Source of the DNA: Porphyromonadaceae bacterium
Lineage (GTDB): Bacteria; Bacteroidota; Bacteroidia; Bacteroidales; Dysgonomonadaceae
Direction: 5' to 3'
NCBI GenBank assembly: GCA_003517675.1
Contig: DPAC01000144.1
Span: 1-18,415 of the forward strand
Length of the DNA stretch: 18,415 bases
Positions 1 through 7,959 of this stretch are shown here, one piece after another. The notes below the pieces were generated by a model. That model saw only the letters and a list, made by a program, of their open reading frames with translations. It was not told the origin of the DNA and searched no databases. The position numbers and the translations under genes were made by a program. The first letter of the stretch is position 1; every line of letters starts with the position of its first letter.

Positions 1-903
1 GATGAACTGGAACAGGATCAACGGCTGCTCCGGTATGCGGAGCGCTATGCTGCAGCACTGATGCAAAAACAGCGTACGGATGGCTTTTTCCCTGGCTGGC
101 TTGATCTGAACAGTCTCCAGCCGATGCAACACCTGAATGACTCGCCCGAGACATCCCTGTCGGTCACCTTTCTCTTGAAGCTCTATGAGCTGACAGGCGA
201 ATCTTCTTATCGCACGGCGGCACTGAAGGCACTGGATGCCGTGATCCGCGAGGTGATCCCTGTCGGCAGGTGGGAGGATTTTGAGACCTACTGGTCCTGC
301 TCCCGTTATGGTTCAGACCATCTTGTAGGGAAGAAGGTAACCCGTAACAACATGCACAAACAGAACAACTTCTCCATCTTCTGGACGGCAGAAGCACTGT
401 TTGAAGCCTACCGTCTTACCAGTGACAAATATTACCTTTCCCTGGGAGAGCGAACGCTCGATGAGTTGCTGATGACCCAGGCATCCTGGCAACCACCCTA
501 CATGTACGTGAACGTACTGGGCGGTTTCGGAGTAATGAATGCTGACGGTGAGTGGAACGACTCGCGGCAGAGCCTCTTTGCCGGACTGATCCTGCGCTAT
601 GGTGCTCTGCTTGAGAGAGAAGAGTACCGGGAGCGGGGTATTGCAGCTCTGAAAGCCTCCTTCGTGATGATGTACGCTCCCGAGAACCCGGTCACGCGCC
701 GTCAGTGGGAGAAGGTTTATCCCTTCTTTGGAGAAGCAGACTACGGCTTTACGATGGAGAACTACGGTCACGGGGGACGAACCAGTCCCGAAGGGGAAGG
801 AATGGGTGAATTTACCATCTATGACTGGGGGAACGGTGCTGCTGCGGAGGCATATAACCGCATCCTGGATCATTTTCCAGAGATTGGGAAAATAATAAGA
901 TGA
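1..903 (+). CDS. Unrecognised protein, probable alpha/alpha-toroid glycan-active protein (5' end outside window)
   Basis: The reading frame is open from the first base of the window and ends at TGA 901-903, so only the last 300 residues are seen. The first in-frame ATG, at 61, is internal and is not a believable start. The protein is rich in amphipathic helices with repeated aromatic and alanine-containing segments, for example around the NDSPETS, KQNNFSIFWTAEALF and NDSRQSLFAGLILRYG stretches. This resembles the (alpha/alpha) barrels of six-hairpin glycosidases and polysaccharide lyases, but I cannot assign a family or identify catalytic residues. Position is the best clue: it is the first visible gene of a sugar-use operon that continues with a lipoprotein, a sugar symporter, a sugar kinase and a GH32 enzyme. 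The next gene begins 28 bp downstream. A role in glycan breakdown or sensing is inference. The coding assignment itself is secure. Confidence 0.75.
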   Translation, partial: DELEQDQRLLRYAERYAAALMQKQRTDGFFPGWLDLNSLQPMQHLNDSPETSLSVTFLLKLYELTGESSYRTAALKALDAVIREVIPVGRWEDFETYWSCSRYGSDHLVGKKVTRNNMHKQNNFSIFWTAEALFEAYRLTSDKYYLSLGERTLDELLMTQASWQPPYMYVNVLGGFGVMNADGEWNDSRQSLFAGLILRYGALLEREEYRERGIAALKASFVMMYAPENPVTRRQWEKVYPFFGEADYGFTMENYGHGGRTSPEGEGMGEFTIYDWGNGAAAEAYNRILDHFPEIGKIIR

Positions 904-931
904 ACAGAATGAAGAAACAATATTCAACAAC

Positions 932-2203
932 ATGAAGAAACGAAATCAATTCAAAGGAGTCGTTGCCGCAGTGCTGATCGGGGGACTCTTCAGCCTCTCC
1001 TGCACCGGAAACGCAAAAAAATCGGAATCTATGGAAATGAATGATGAAAAAGGTACGTTCGGGTATGACCTGAACTACCTCTCGGAAAAAGACAGCCTGA
1101 TCCTCCTGAAATCGGAAGATGAGAAGGCACAGGTGATTCTTTCGGCAAAGTACCAGGCAAAGGTTTTCACTTCTACGGCTAACGGCCTGGAGGGAAACAG
1201 CCACGGCTTTGTCAACTACAAATTTTTCGATGCCGGTATCGTGGATGAGCACATGAACGGCTTCGGTGGTGAAAACCGCTTCTGGCTCGGCCCTGAGGGG
1301 GGACAATACTCGGTCTTCTTTGCACCGGGAACGGAACAGGTGTATGACAACTGGCATACTCCCAAGCCGATCGATATCGAGGCGTGGGAGCTGACTGATG
1401 CAACTTCCACACAGGCTGCGTTCAGCAAGGAGATGGAGGTGAAAAACTATCGGGGTACAGAGTTAAAAATTAAAGCCGAACGACAAATCAATCTGCTCTC
1501 CAGGGAGGCAAGTAGCAGGGAACTGGGTTTAACCCTACCTGTAGAGATGAAGATGGTGGCCTACAGTACCGAAAACAGGATTACAAACCAAAATGATTTT
1601 GAATGGACTCCGGAGACAGGCACAGTTTGTATCTGGATGCTCGATATGTTTATCCCGTCCGACTCGGCAGTGACGGTAATTCCCTATCAAACAGGGAGTG
1701 AAAAAGATTTGGGCAGGGTTGTTACCTCCGATTATTTCGGCGAAATCCCTGCCGACCGGCTTGTAGACGAAAATGGGGTTCTCTTTTTTAAAACGGATGG
1801 AAAATCGAGGGGCAAGCTGGGGATGAACGCGCGCAGGACCAAAGGAATCGCGGCCAACTACGACCCGATCGGGGGGCGGCTTACCGTGATGACCTTCACC
1901 ACACAACCTGAAGCCACCTACCTCAACCAGGAGTGGAACCCGGAGAAAGATCCCCTGAAAGGTGACGCGCTCAACGCCTACAACGACGGCCCGCTGGAAG
2001 ATGGTAGCATCATGGGCCCATTCCTGGAGCTGGAGAGCTGCTCACCGGCCGCTTTTTTAAAACCGGGCGAATCACTCTCTCACCAGCACAATGTGTACCA
2101 TTTCGTGGGTGATGAGGCTTCCCTCTCCCCTATTTCAGAAAAATTACTGGGTGTGAGCCTGGAGAAAGTAAAGAATATTTTTAACAGAAAAGCTGACAAC
2201 TGA
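932..2203 (+). CDS. Lipoprotein resembling DUF6786 family, galactose-mutarotase-like fold possible
   Basis: This is a 423-residue exported protein. The N-terminus has KKR basic residues, a hydrophobic stretch at about residues 9-23 and a lipobox-like FSLSC, so Cys24 is the probable lipidated residue. The following residues (TGNAKKSES) lack the acidic cluster of a typical surface-export signal, so an inner leaflet periplasmic location is my guess. The mature part looks beta-rich. Its end, with a proline-glycine turn followed by ESLSHQHNVYHF, recalls the late strands of galactose-mutarotase-like beta-sandwiches. From memory the overall pattern fits DUF6786, a Bacteroidota family of unknown function that often sits in carbohydrate loci. 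I could not check this. It lies 28 bp after the previous gene and 26 bp before a sugar symporter, so it is probably co-transcribed. A sugar-epimerising or sugar-binding role is possible but unproven. Confidence 0.8.
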   Translation: MKKRNQFKGVVAAVLIGGLFSLSCTGNAKKSESMEMNDEKGTFGYDLNYLSEKDSLILLKSEDEKAQVILSAKYQAKVFTSTANGLEGNSHGFVNYKFFDAGIVDEHMNGFGGENRFWLGPEGGQYSVFFAPGTEQVYDNWHTPKPIDIEAWELTDATSTQAAFSKEMEVKNYRGTELKIKAERQINLLSREASSRELGLTLPVEMKMVAYSTENRITNQNDFEWTPETGTVCIWMLDMFIPSDSAVTVIPYQTGSEKDLGRVVTSDYFGEIPADRLVDENGVLFFKTDGKSRGKLGMNARRTKGIAANYDPIGGRLTVMTFTTQPEATYLNQEWNPEKDPLKGDALNAYNDGPLEDGSIMGPFLELESCSPAAFLKPGESLSHQHNVYHFVGDEASLSPISEKLLGVSLEKVKNIFNRKADN

Positions 2204-2229
2204 ATACAGAACATTGACATCTTTAAAAA

Positions 2230-3675
2230 ATGAACACAAATTCAGCAAAACATCGCCTGGTTCCTGAAGGGATTATTTTTCCCTTCATCCTTCTCACCTC
2301 CCTCTTTTTCATCTGGGCGGTACCCAATAACATGACCGACACCATGCTGGCGGCATTCAAGCGCATCATGAGCCTTTCCGATACGCGCACTGCCTGGATA
2401 CAGGTTGTCTGTTACTTATTGGGTTACGGCTGCTTCGCACTGCCCGGCGCCATCTTTATCAAAAAGCATACCTATAAATCGGGTGTCTTGCTCGGTTTAG
2501 GGTTATGCATTACGGGTACCCTCCTGTTTTATCCGGCTATGTTAGCCAACAGCATCAGTTCACCGCTGAGTTTTGCGACGTATCTGTTTGCGATATTCGT
2601 GCTGTTTGCGGGTTTATCGGTACTGGAGACATCGGCCAACTCCTACGTCTATGCACTGGGCGATCCGGTGACTGCCACCAGGAGACTCAATTTCTCCCAG
2701 TCGTTCAACCCTTTTGGCGCACTCACCGGTGTGCTGGTGAGCCAGATCTTCGTACTGTCGCAGTTAAATACCATGACTGCAGCCGAAAGAGATGCCCTGA
2801 GCGGACCGGAACTTGTTGCCATACAGAATGGGGAGCTGAATGCCGTGACTACGGCTTATTTGATCCTTGGCGTGGTGATGCTGGCGCTCTTTCTGTTGAT
2901 CTACTTTACCCGGATGCCCAAAGCACAGGACGACGATAAAAGTTTGGATCTGAAAGCAACCTGGGGAAGGTTGAAGCGGAACAAGAACTACGTGTGGGGC
3001 GTGGTGGCACAGTTCTTCTATGTAGGTGCTCAGATTGCCGTCTGGTCGTTCATCATTCGTTACGCCATGCAACAGCTCAATTTCGATGGCGTGATTGCAG
3101 GCCTGGGTGCTAACCCTTCACAGGAAACAATTATTGGGGCATTGCGCGGTGTGGAGCCCATTGCGGGGGGATTCTATGCATTCACCGAAGCCATTGGCCT
3201 GGATGTTCTGCTGCCACGTACGGCTGAGCAGGCCGGTGCCACCTATTACATCATGTCGTTAATATTGTTCGTTACCGGTCGTTTTGTTTGTACCTGGCTG
3301 ATGAAATATATCCGTCCGGTCAATCTCTTATCTGTACTCTCTCTTTTGGCTGTGGTTTTGTCGCTGATCGCCATTTACGGACAGGGTTTTTTGGGGGTTT
3401 ACGCACTGATGGCAATATCGGGATGTATGTCGCTGATGTTTCCGACCATCTACGGATTGGGAATGAGGGGGCTGGGTGAAGATACCAAGATTGCCGGATC
3501 AGGCATGGTGATGGCGATCGCCGGTGCGGCACTGCTGACCCAGATTCAGGGAATTCTCTCCGATCAGGCTGGAAGTATTAATTTTGCTTACTGGGTGCCG
3601 GCTATCGCGTTTTTAATCATTGCTTTTTACAGTTTAACGGTTGCCCGGAGCAAGAAGCTGGGTAACGGAAAATAG
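2230..3675 (+). CDS. FucP/FHS-family sugar:H+ symporter (MFS)
   Basis: This 481-residue, very hydrophobic protein has about 12 predicted membrane helices. It belongs to the FHS branch of the major facilitator superfamily, as in E. coli FucP and the glucose/galactose permeases. Two charged residues known to drive proton-coupled transport in FucP appear conserved by position: Asp37 in NNMTDTML of helix 1 and Glu133 in LETSANSYV of helix 4. The motif RLNFSQSFNPFGA, typical after helix 4, is also present. It would carry a monosaccharide from periplasm to cytoplasm. Its substrate cannot be read from sequence. The next gene, a ribulokinase, starts on the base after the stop codon, which argues that the imported sugar or its isomer is that kinase's substrate. 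Fructose released by the downstream GH32 enzyme is the other candidate, since FucP-type carriers serve fructan loci in Bacteroides. Confidence 0.9.
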   Translation: MNTNSAKHRLVPEGIIFPFILLTSLFFIWAVPNNMTDTMLAAFKRIMSLSDTRTAWIQVVCYLLGYGCFALPGAIFIKKHTYKSGVLLGLGLCITGTLLFYPAMLANSISSPLSFATYLFAIFVLFAGLSVLETSANSYVYALGDPVTATRRLNFSQSFNPFGALTGVLVSQIFVLSQLNTMTAAERDALSGPELVAIQNGELNAVTTAYLILGVVMLALFLLIYFTRMPKAQDDDKSLDLKATWGRLKRNKNYVWGVVAQFFYVGAQIAVWSFIIRYAMQQLNFDGVIAGLGANPSQETIIGALRGVEPIAGGFYAFTEAIGLDVLLPRTAEQAGATYYIMSLILFVTGRFVCTWLMKYIRPVNLLSVLSLLAVVLSLIAIYGQGFLGVYALMAISGCMSLMFPTIYGLGMRGLGEDTKIAGSGMVMAIAGAALLTQIQGILSDQAGSINFAYWVPAIAFLIIAFYSLTVARSKKLGNGK

Positions 3676-5334
3676 ATGGATATGAAAAAGTTAGTCATGG
3701 GTATTGATTTTGGTACCGATTCATGTCGTGCGGTAGCGTTTGACGCCGTATCCGGAAAAGAGCTGGCGACAGCGATCTCCGTTTATGTCCGCTGGAAAAA
3801 AGGATTATATTGTGATCCTTCTGCCAACCGCTATCGCCAGCATCCACAGGATTATATCGATTCACTGGAAGAGGCAATTCATGGTGTTTTGAGGCAGATG
3901 AAACCCACTGAGATTGACAACATCGTCGCACTGGGTATCGATACCACCGGGAGTACACCCTGTCTGACCGACCGGAATGGGATCCCCCTGGCGCTGTTGC
4001 CCGGGTACGAAAAGGATCCTGACGCCATGTTCGTGTTATGGAAAGACCATACCGCCGTCAACGAGGCAGATGAGATCAACAGACTGGCCCATGGGTGGGA
4101 GACCGACTATACAGCACGCTCCGGCGGAATCTACTCCTCGGAATGGTTCTGGGCCAAGGCACTCCATATCCTGCGGCAGAACGAACGCATCCGCCGCGAT
4201 GCCCGCGGCCTGATTGAACATTGCGACTGGATGCCGGCACTGCTGACCGGCAACCTCTTGCCTGAGAAGGTGAAGAGAAGCCGCTGTGCCGCCGGGCACA
4301 AAGGGATGTGGGCGGAGGAATGGGGCGGTTACCCCTCGGCAGTATTCCTCTCCAAGCTTGATCCTTGGCTGGGCGAATTCAGGGCGCTTTTAAGCGACGA
4401 AACCCATACCGGCGACACTCCGGTCGGGATTCTCACCGAAGAGTGGTCTGAGCGGCTCGGATTGCCCCGAAGCGTGGTGGTCTCCGCCGGCATTCTCGAT
4501 GCACATGCCGGGGCCGTAGGTGCCGGCATCCGCGCGAACAGCATGGTGAAGATCATTGGTACCTCCACCTGCGACATTGTGGCCACCTCGAAACAGGATA
4601 TCGGTGACAAGCTGATCCCGGGGATCAGCGGCCAGGTGGATGGCTCCGTGATCCCCGGGCTGATCGGACTGGAAGCGGGACAATCGGCTTTCGGCGACAT
4701 TTATGCCTGGTTCAGGGATCTGCTTTCCTGGACTGCAAATACCCTTCCGGAGAAAGAGAGGGTCGCATTGACCGGTAACCTTTTGCAGCAGCTTACTGTC
4801 GAGGCAGAAAAATTACCCCTCACGGAAACAGACCCGATTGCCAACGACTGGCTGAATGGCCGCCGCTCCCCTTTTGCCGATCAGACACTGAAAGGAGGCA
4901 TTATCGGGATCACCCTGGGATCCACGCCGGCACAACTCTTCAAGAGCCTGGTCGAAGCCACGGCATTCGGCTCACGTGCCATCATGGAACATCTGAAAAA
5001 AGAGGGTGTGAAAGTGAATGAGGTCATTGCGGTGGGGGGTATTTCTCTGAAGTCGCCTTACGTGATGCAGACCCTGGCCGATGTGATGGAGGTGCCCATC
5101 AAAGTGGCTGCCGCACAACAGGCAGGTGCATTGGGTGCGGCGATGTGCGCGGCTGTGGCAGCGGGTCTATTCGACTCGTTGCAGTCTGCCACTGGCCGGA
5201 TGGAACAGGGCAGCCTGAAGAGGTATACTCCGCGACAAGAGGTTGGTCTGCTCTACAAGGCTCGTTATGAACGCTACCAGTCGCTGGCACATTTTTTGAG
5301 CCTGAAGCAACCATTTTTACAAAACCAGCAATGA
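3676..5334 (+). CDS. araB: Ribulokinase (AraB-type FGGY carbohydrate kinase)
   Basis: This 552-residue cytoplasmic kinase matches the ribulokinase branch of the FGGY family along its whole length. Visible landmarks are the N-terminal phosphate-binding segment GIDFGTDSCRA, then DTTGSTP, FVLWKDHTAV, SSEWFWAK, the catalytic-base segment ILDAHAGAVGAG with Asp275, GTSTCDI, GQVDGSVIPG, LEAGQSAFGDIYAWF and a C-terminal GGI motif. These closely follow E. coli AraB, which phosphorylates L-ribulose (and other 2-ketopentoses) with ATP. The start at 3676 directly abuts the symporter stop. A second Met two codons on (MKKLVMG) is equally plausible. The stop overlaps the GH32 start by 4 bp, indicating translational coupling. 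No araA or araD is visible in the window. The family is very secure. The physiological substrate is less so, because the operon partner is a fructan hydrolase. Confidence 0.92.
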   Translation: MDMKKLVMGIDFGTDSCRAVAFDAVSGKELATAISVYVRWKKGLYCDPSANRYRQHPQDYIDSLEEAIHGVLRQMKPTEIDNIVALGIDTTGSTPCLTDRNGIPLALLPGYEKDPDAMFVLWKDHTAVNEADEINRLAHGWETDYTARSGGIYSSEWFWAKALHILRQNERIRRDARGLIEHCDWMPALLTGNLLPEKVKRSRCAAGHKGMWAEEWGGYPSAVFLSKLDPWLGEFRALLSDETHTGDTPVGILTEEWSERLGLPRSVVVSAGILDAHAGAVGAGIRANSMVKIIGTSTCDIVATSKQDIGDKLIPGISGQVDGSVIPGLIGLEAGQSAFGDIYAWFRDLLSWTANTLPEKERVALTGNLLQQLTVEAEKLPLTETDPIANDWLNGRRSPFADQTLKGGIIGITLGSTPAQLFKSLVEATAFGSRAIMEHLKKEGVKVNEVIAVGGISLKSPYVMQTLADVMEVPIKVAAAQQAGALGAAMCAAVAAGLFDSLQSATGRMEQGSLKRYTPRQEVGLLYKARYERYQSLAHFLSLKQPFLQNQQ

Positions 5335-6902
5335 AGAAGACGATTCACTTTTCTTTGATCGCACTTGTCTTTCTGATGTTTTCCTGTCATCAGAAGCAGT
5401 CGGAGCATGATTCAGGAAGTAGTTACAGTGAAAAATACCGTCCACAGATCCATTTTTCACCTGAGAAAGGTTGGATGAATGATCCCAACGGATTGGTTTA
5501 CCACGATGGAGAATATCATCTCTTTTATCAGCATCATCCTTACTCCTCCATGTGGGGACCGATGCATTGGGGTCATGCTGTGAGCAATGATCTGATTCAC
5601 TGGCAACATCTCCCCATTGCTCTCTATCCCGACAGTATGGGTTACATCTTCTCCGGGAGTGCTGTCTCTGACAGTGAGAACTGCTCGGGACTGGGGACAG
5701 CGGACAATCCCCCGCTGATTGCCTTTTTTACCTATCATGATCCTGTAGCACAGGATGAGGGGCGTGAGTTTGATGTGCAGCAACAGGCTATCGCCTACAG
5801 TACCGACAATGGGAGAAGCTGGACCAAGTATGACAATAACCCTGTGGTGAAGAATCCCGGTATTCGCGATTTCCGTGATCCGAAAGTGGTGTGGCACCCC
5901 GGTTCGGAAAGGTGGATCATGTGTGTGGCTGCCTGGCAGACCATTCGGTTTTACAGCTCTGTCAATCTCCTGGACTGGACCTTTGAAAGTGAGTTCGGGG
6001 AAGGGTATGGAAGCAAGGAGGGTGTATGGGAATGTCCGGATCTTTTTCCCCTGAAAATGAATGATAGCGGCGAAACCAAATGGGTGCTGATTGTCAATAT
6101 CAATCCCGGCAATCCCGCTGGTGGTTCAGGTACACAGTATTTCGTAGGCGATTTCGACGGCACCCATTTTACCACAATTCAGAGAGAACCCATCTGGCTG
6201 GATTACGGCAAAGACAACTATGCAGGAGTTACCTGGAACAATATGCCTGATGAGAGGCGTGTGCTGATCGGATGGATGAATAACTGGGAGTATGCCGGTG
6301 AACAACCCACCCTGCACTGGAGTGGGTCGGCTACCCTACCCCGCGAGTTGGGTCTCAGAAAGGTAAGAGACAACTATCTGCTTACTTCCAGACCGGTTGC
6401 TGAACTTCGCAAATTATACGGCAAGTCAAATGAGATCAGAAAATTAAAGGTCAACGGATCAAGTCGTATTTTCGAAGAGAAGATGTTTGTAGGCTCTCCC
6501 GTTGAGATTGAACTCACCTTTAATGTTTCAGAGATGACCCGGATGGATTTTCCCGGGAAGTTTGGCCTCAGGTTAAGCAACCGACTGGGTGAACATTACA
6601 CGATAGGATATGACAATATTGTAAAATATTACTATGCAGACAGGACGCATGCAACCTCTGAAGATTTCTCGCCTCTCTTCTCATCGATGCAGTATGCACC
6701 CTATCTGATCGAATCAGAGAGGGTGACCTGGAAGATCATCCTCGACTGGTCATCGGTAGAATGGTTTGCTTCCGACGGTGACGTGGTTATCACCAACCTT
6801 GTGTATCCTACGGAACATTTCGACACGCTGGAATTGTTTACTGAAGAGGGATGGATCGATCTTCCGGAGGCAAAAATTACCCAACTTACGCCCATCTGGT
6901 AG
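5331..6902 (+). CDS. GH32 fructan hydrolase lipoprotein (levanase/inulinase/invertase type)
   Basis: This 523-residue exported glycoside hydrolase of family 32 cleaves beta-fructofuranosidic bonds with retention. The N-terminus is a lipoprotein signal peptide ending in FLMFSC, with Cys19 as the likely lipidated residue. The five-bladed propeller follows, with all three catalytic signatures intact: WMNDPNG with nucleophile Asp51, FRDP with transition-state stabiliser Asp183, and WECPDLF with acid/base Glu234. The final 150 residues fit the GH32 C-terminal beta-sandwich and end naturally at LTPIW. Exo- or endo-action and levan versus inulin preference cannot be told from sequence. The start overlaps the ribulokinase stop (ATGA). 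Co-transcription with the symporter suggests that released fructose or a related ketose is taken up. The TAG stop is followed in frame by a SemiSWEET-like remnant, described separately. Confidence 0.95.
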   Translation: MKKTIHFSLIALVFLMFSCHQKQSEHDSGSSYSEKYRPQIHFSPEKGWMNDPNGLVYHDGEYHLFYQHHPYSSMWGPMHWGHAVSNDLIHWQHLPIALYPDSMGYIFSGSAVSDSENCSGLGTADNPPLIAFFTYHDPVAQDEGREFDVQQQAIAYSTDNGRSWTKYDNNPVVKNPGIRDFRDPKVVWHPGSERWIMCVAAWQTIRFYSSVNLLDWTFESEFGEGYGSKEGVWECPDLFPLKMNDSGETKWVLIVNINPGNPAGGSGTQYFVGDFDGTHFTTIQREPIWLDYGKDNYAGVTWNNMPDERRVLIGWMNNWEYAGEQPTLHWSGSATLPRELGLRKVRDNYLLTSRPVAELRKLYGKSNEIRKLKVNGSSRIFEEKMFVGSPVEIELTFNVSEMTRMDFPGKFGLRLSNRLGEHYTIGYDNIVKYYYADRTHATSEDFSPLFSSMQYAPYLIESERVTWKIILDWSSVEWFASDGDVVITNLVYPTEHFDTLELFTEEGWIDLPEAKITQLTPIW

Positions 6903-7022
6903 GTTAACCTGATTACCTGCGCGTTATTCATTGTCTATGGGGTGCTGCTGGGTTTCAAATGGCCGTTGATCATCTCCAATGCAGTGGTTTGCCTTATACA
7001 ATCTATCATCTCTTTCTATTGA
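6903..7022 (+). pseudogene. Remnant of a SemiSWEET/MtN3-type sugar transporter (C-terminal part only)
   Basis: After the GH32 stop (TAG 6900-6902) the same frame stays open for 39 codons and ends at TGA 7020-7022. The translation is strongly hydrophobic and includes the segments LFIVYGVLLGFKWP and LIISNAVVCLIQSIISFY. The order of a tryptophan/phenylalanine-rich helix, YG, a short loop, WP, IxxN and a final hydrophobic helix is that of the last helix pair of SemiSWEET proteins (one triple-helix bundle of about 85-95 residues that works as a dimer). There is no ATG, and roughly the first 50 residues are absent, because the upstream bases encode the normal GH32 C-terminus. I read this as a decayed or deleted sugar-transporter gene that once followed GH32. 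It could instead be a chance hydrophobic frame, but the family pattern and the neighbourhood argue against that. Confidence 0.5.
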
Positions 7023-7046
7023 AGGAGAAAGCCTGATGACCGAAGC

Positions 7047-7823
7047 TTATCCCGCCACAATGGTTTTGACCCCAAGCTCCCCTACCCGTTCGGCTATTTT
7101 TTGCAGGAGTTCCAGCGGAGCTTTTTCAAGCTCTCTGGCGGGCGTTTCCCTGTCGATGGTATAGATCATCACCTCACGCGGCCGGAGCGTCCTGACGAGC
7201 CCTAACCAGGCTGAGATCTCCTCCTCTGTGGTGTTGTCTATCACCTTTCCTTCGAATCGTCCGCGGAGGAACATCGATTGTAACACGAAATCACCCTGAA
7301 ACAGCCGGTAACGCTCCACCTGCTGGCTTACGCTGTAGCTGGCGGCGTTGGGACGGTCGATGCGTCGTGCCGTCTCGTCGAAGGCAGAATCGAGTTTCAG
7401 GATGGGGTTGTCCACCTTTTTCATGGCATCGAGCACCTCTTTCTTGTTGAGGTGCAGCCCGTTGGAGAGCACACTGATCTTTGTGCTTGGAAAATAACGA
7501 TCACGTAGCTCTAGTGTATCGTCGATGATGCCTGCAAATTCAGGATGCATGGTTGGTTCTCCGTTGCCAGCAAAAGTGATCACATCGGGTGTCACGCCCT
7601 CCTTTTGCAACTGTTGCAATTTATCCTCTATAGCCGCGCGCACATTTTCCCTGTCGGGCAGTTTTGTTTTGGTACGGAAATCCCTGTTGAATCCACATTC
7701 ACAGTAGATACAGTCGAACGAGCATAACTTGCCATCGTAGGGAAGCAGGTTCACCCCCAGTGAGCTGCCGAGCCGCCGGCTTTGCACCGGCCCATACACG
7801 ATTTCATGAAAAAGAATGGTCAT
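7047..7823 (-). CDS. Radical SAM protein (Fe-S oxidoreductase)
   Basis: This is a 258-residue cytoplasmic radical SAM enzyme. The [4Fe-4S] cluster motif is present as C34-S-F-D-C38-I-Y-C41, followed by the SAM-binding GNGEPT segment at about residue 87 and a later IxVLSNG strand. The conserved opening YGPVQSRRLGSSLGVNLLP marks a specific, widespread but functionally undefined subfamily (COG0731-like in my recollection). There is no SPASM extension, and the protein ends at about the normal length after TIVAG. It converges with the GH32 operon and is separated from the yqaA-type gene upstream by 136 bp containing a possible promoter, so it is probably its own transcription unit. The target of the radical chemistry is unknown. 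The family assignment is firm. Confidence 0.88.
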   Translation of the reverse strand: MTILFHEIVYGPVQSRRLGSSLGVNLLPYDGKLCSFDCIYCECGFNRDFRTKTKLPDRENVRAAIEDKLQQLQKEGVTPDVITFAGNGEPTMHPEFAGIIDDTLELRDRYFPSTKISVLSNGLHLNKKEVLDAMKKVDNPILKLDSAFDETARRIDRPNAASYSVSQQVERYRLFQGDFVLQSMFLRGRFEGKVIDNTTEEEISAWLGLVRTLRPREVMIYTIDRETPARELEKAPLELLQKIAERVGELGVKTIVAG

Positions 7824-7894
7824 ATCGAGTCAAAAAATTATTGTTGTGCACAGCAGTCAGCGCTCATTTTTTTTGATTTAAACATACTAACATA

Positions 7895-7902
7895 CAAACA
7901 TA
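7895..7902 (-). promoter_or_regulatory. Possible -7 element for the radical SAM gene
   Basis: Read on the minus strand this is TATGTTTG, an exact match to the Bacteroidota -7 consensus TAnnTTTG. It lies 72 bp upstream of the radical SAM start. No good TTG appears at the expected -33 spacing, so support rests on one short element in an otherwise gene-free 136-bp gap (7824-7959). That gap also has a run of eight T bases at 7867-7874 but no convincing terminator hairpin. Confidence 0.3.
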
Positions 7903-7959
7903 ACAACCGATGAACTTTCGAACCACGCACCAAAGAGCTTGTAGCTAATTGCTGAATGA

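Noticed and set aside
313..933. 206-codon minus-strand open frame opposite the first gene
   Set aside because: It lies fully antisense to well-formed coding sequence, its protein is Cys/Ser/His-rich with no family pattern, and it has no promoter or neighbour logic.
7012..7031. CTTTCT...AGAAAG hairpin between GH32 and the radical SAM gene
   Set aside because: Six weak base pairs, no U-tract on either strand, and partly inside the SemiSWEET-like remnant. Not a credible terminator.
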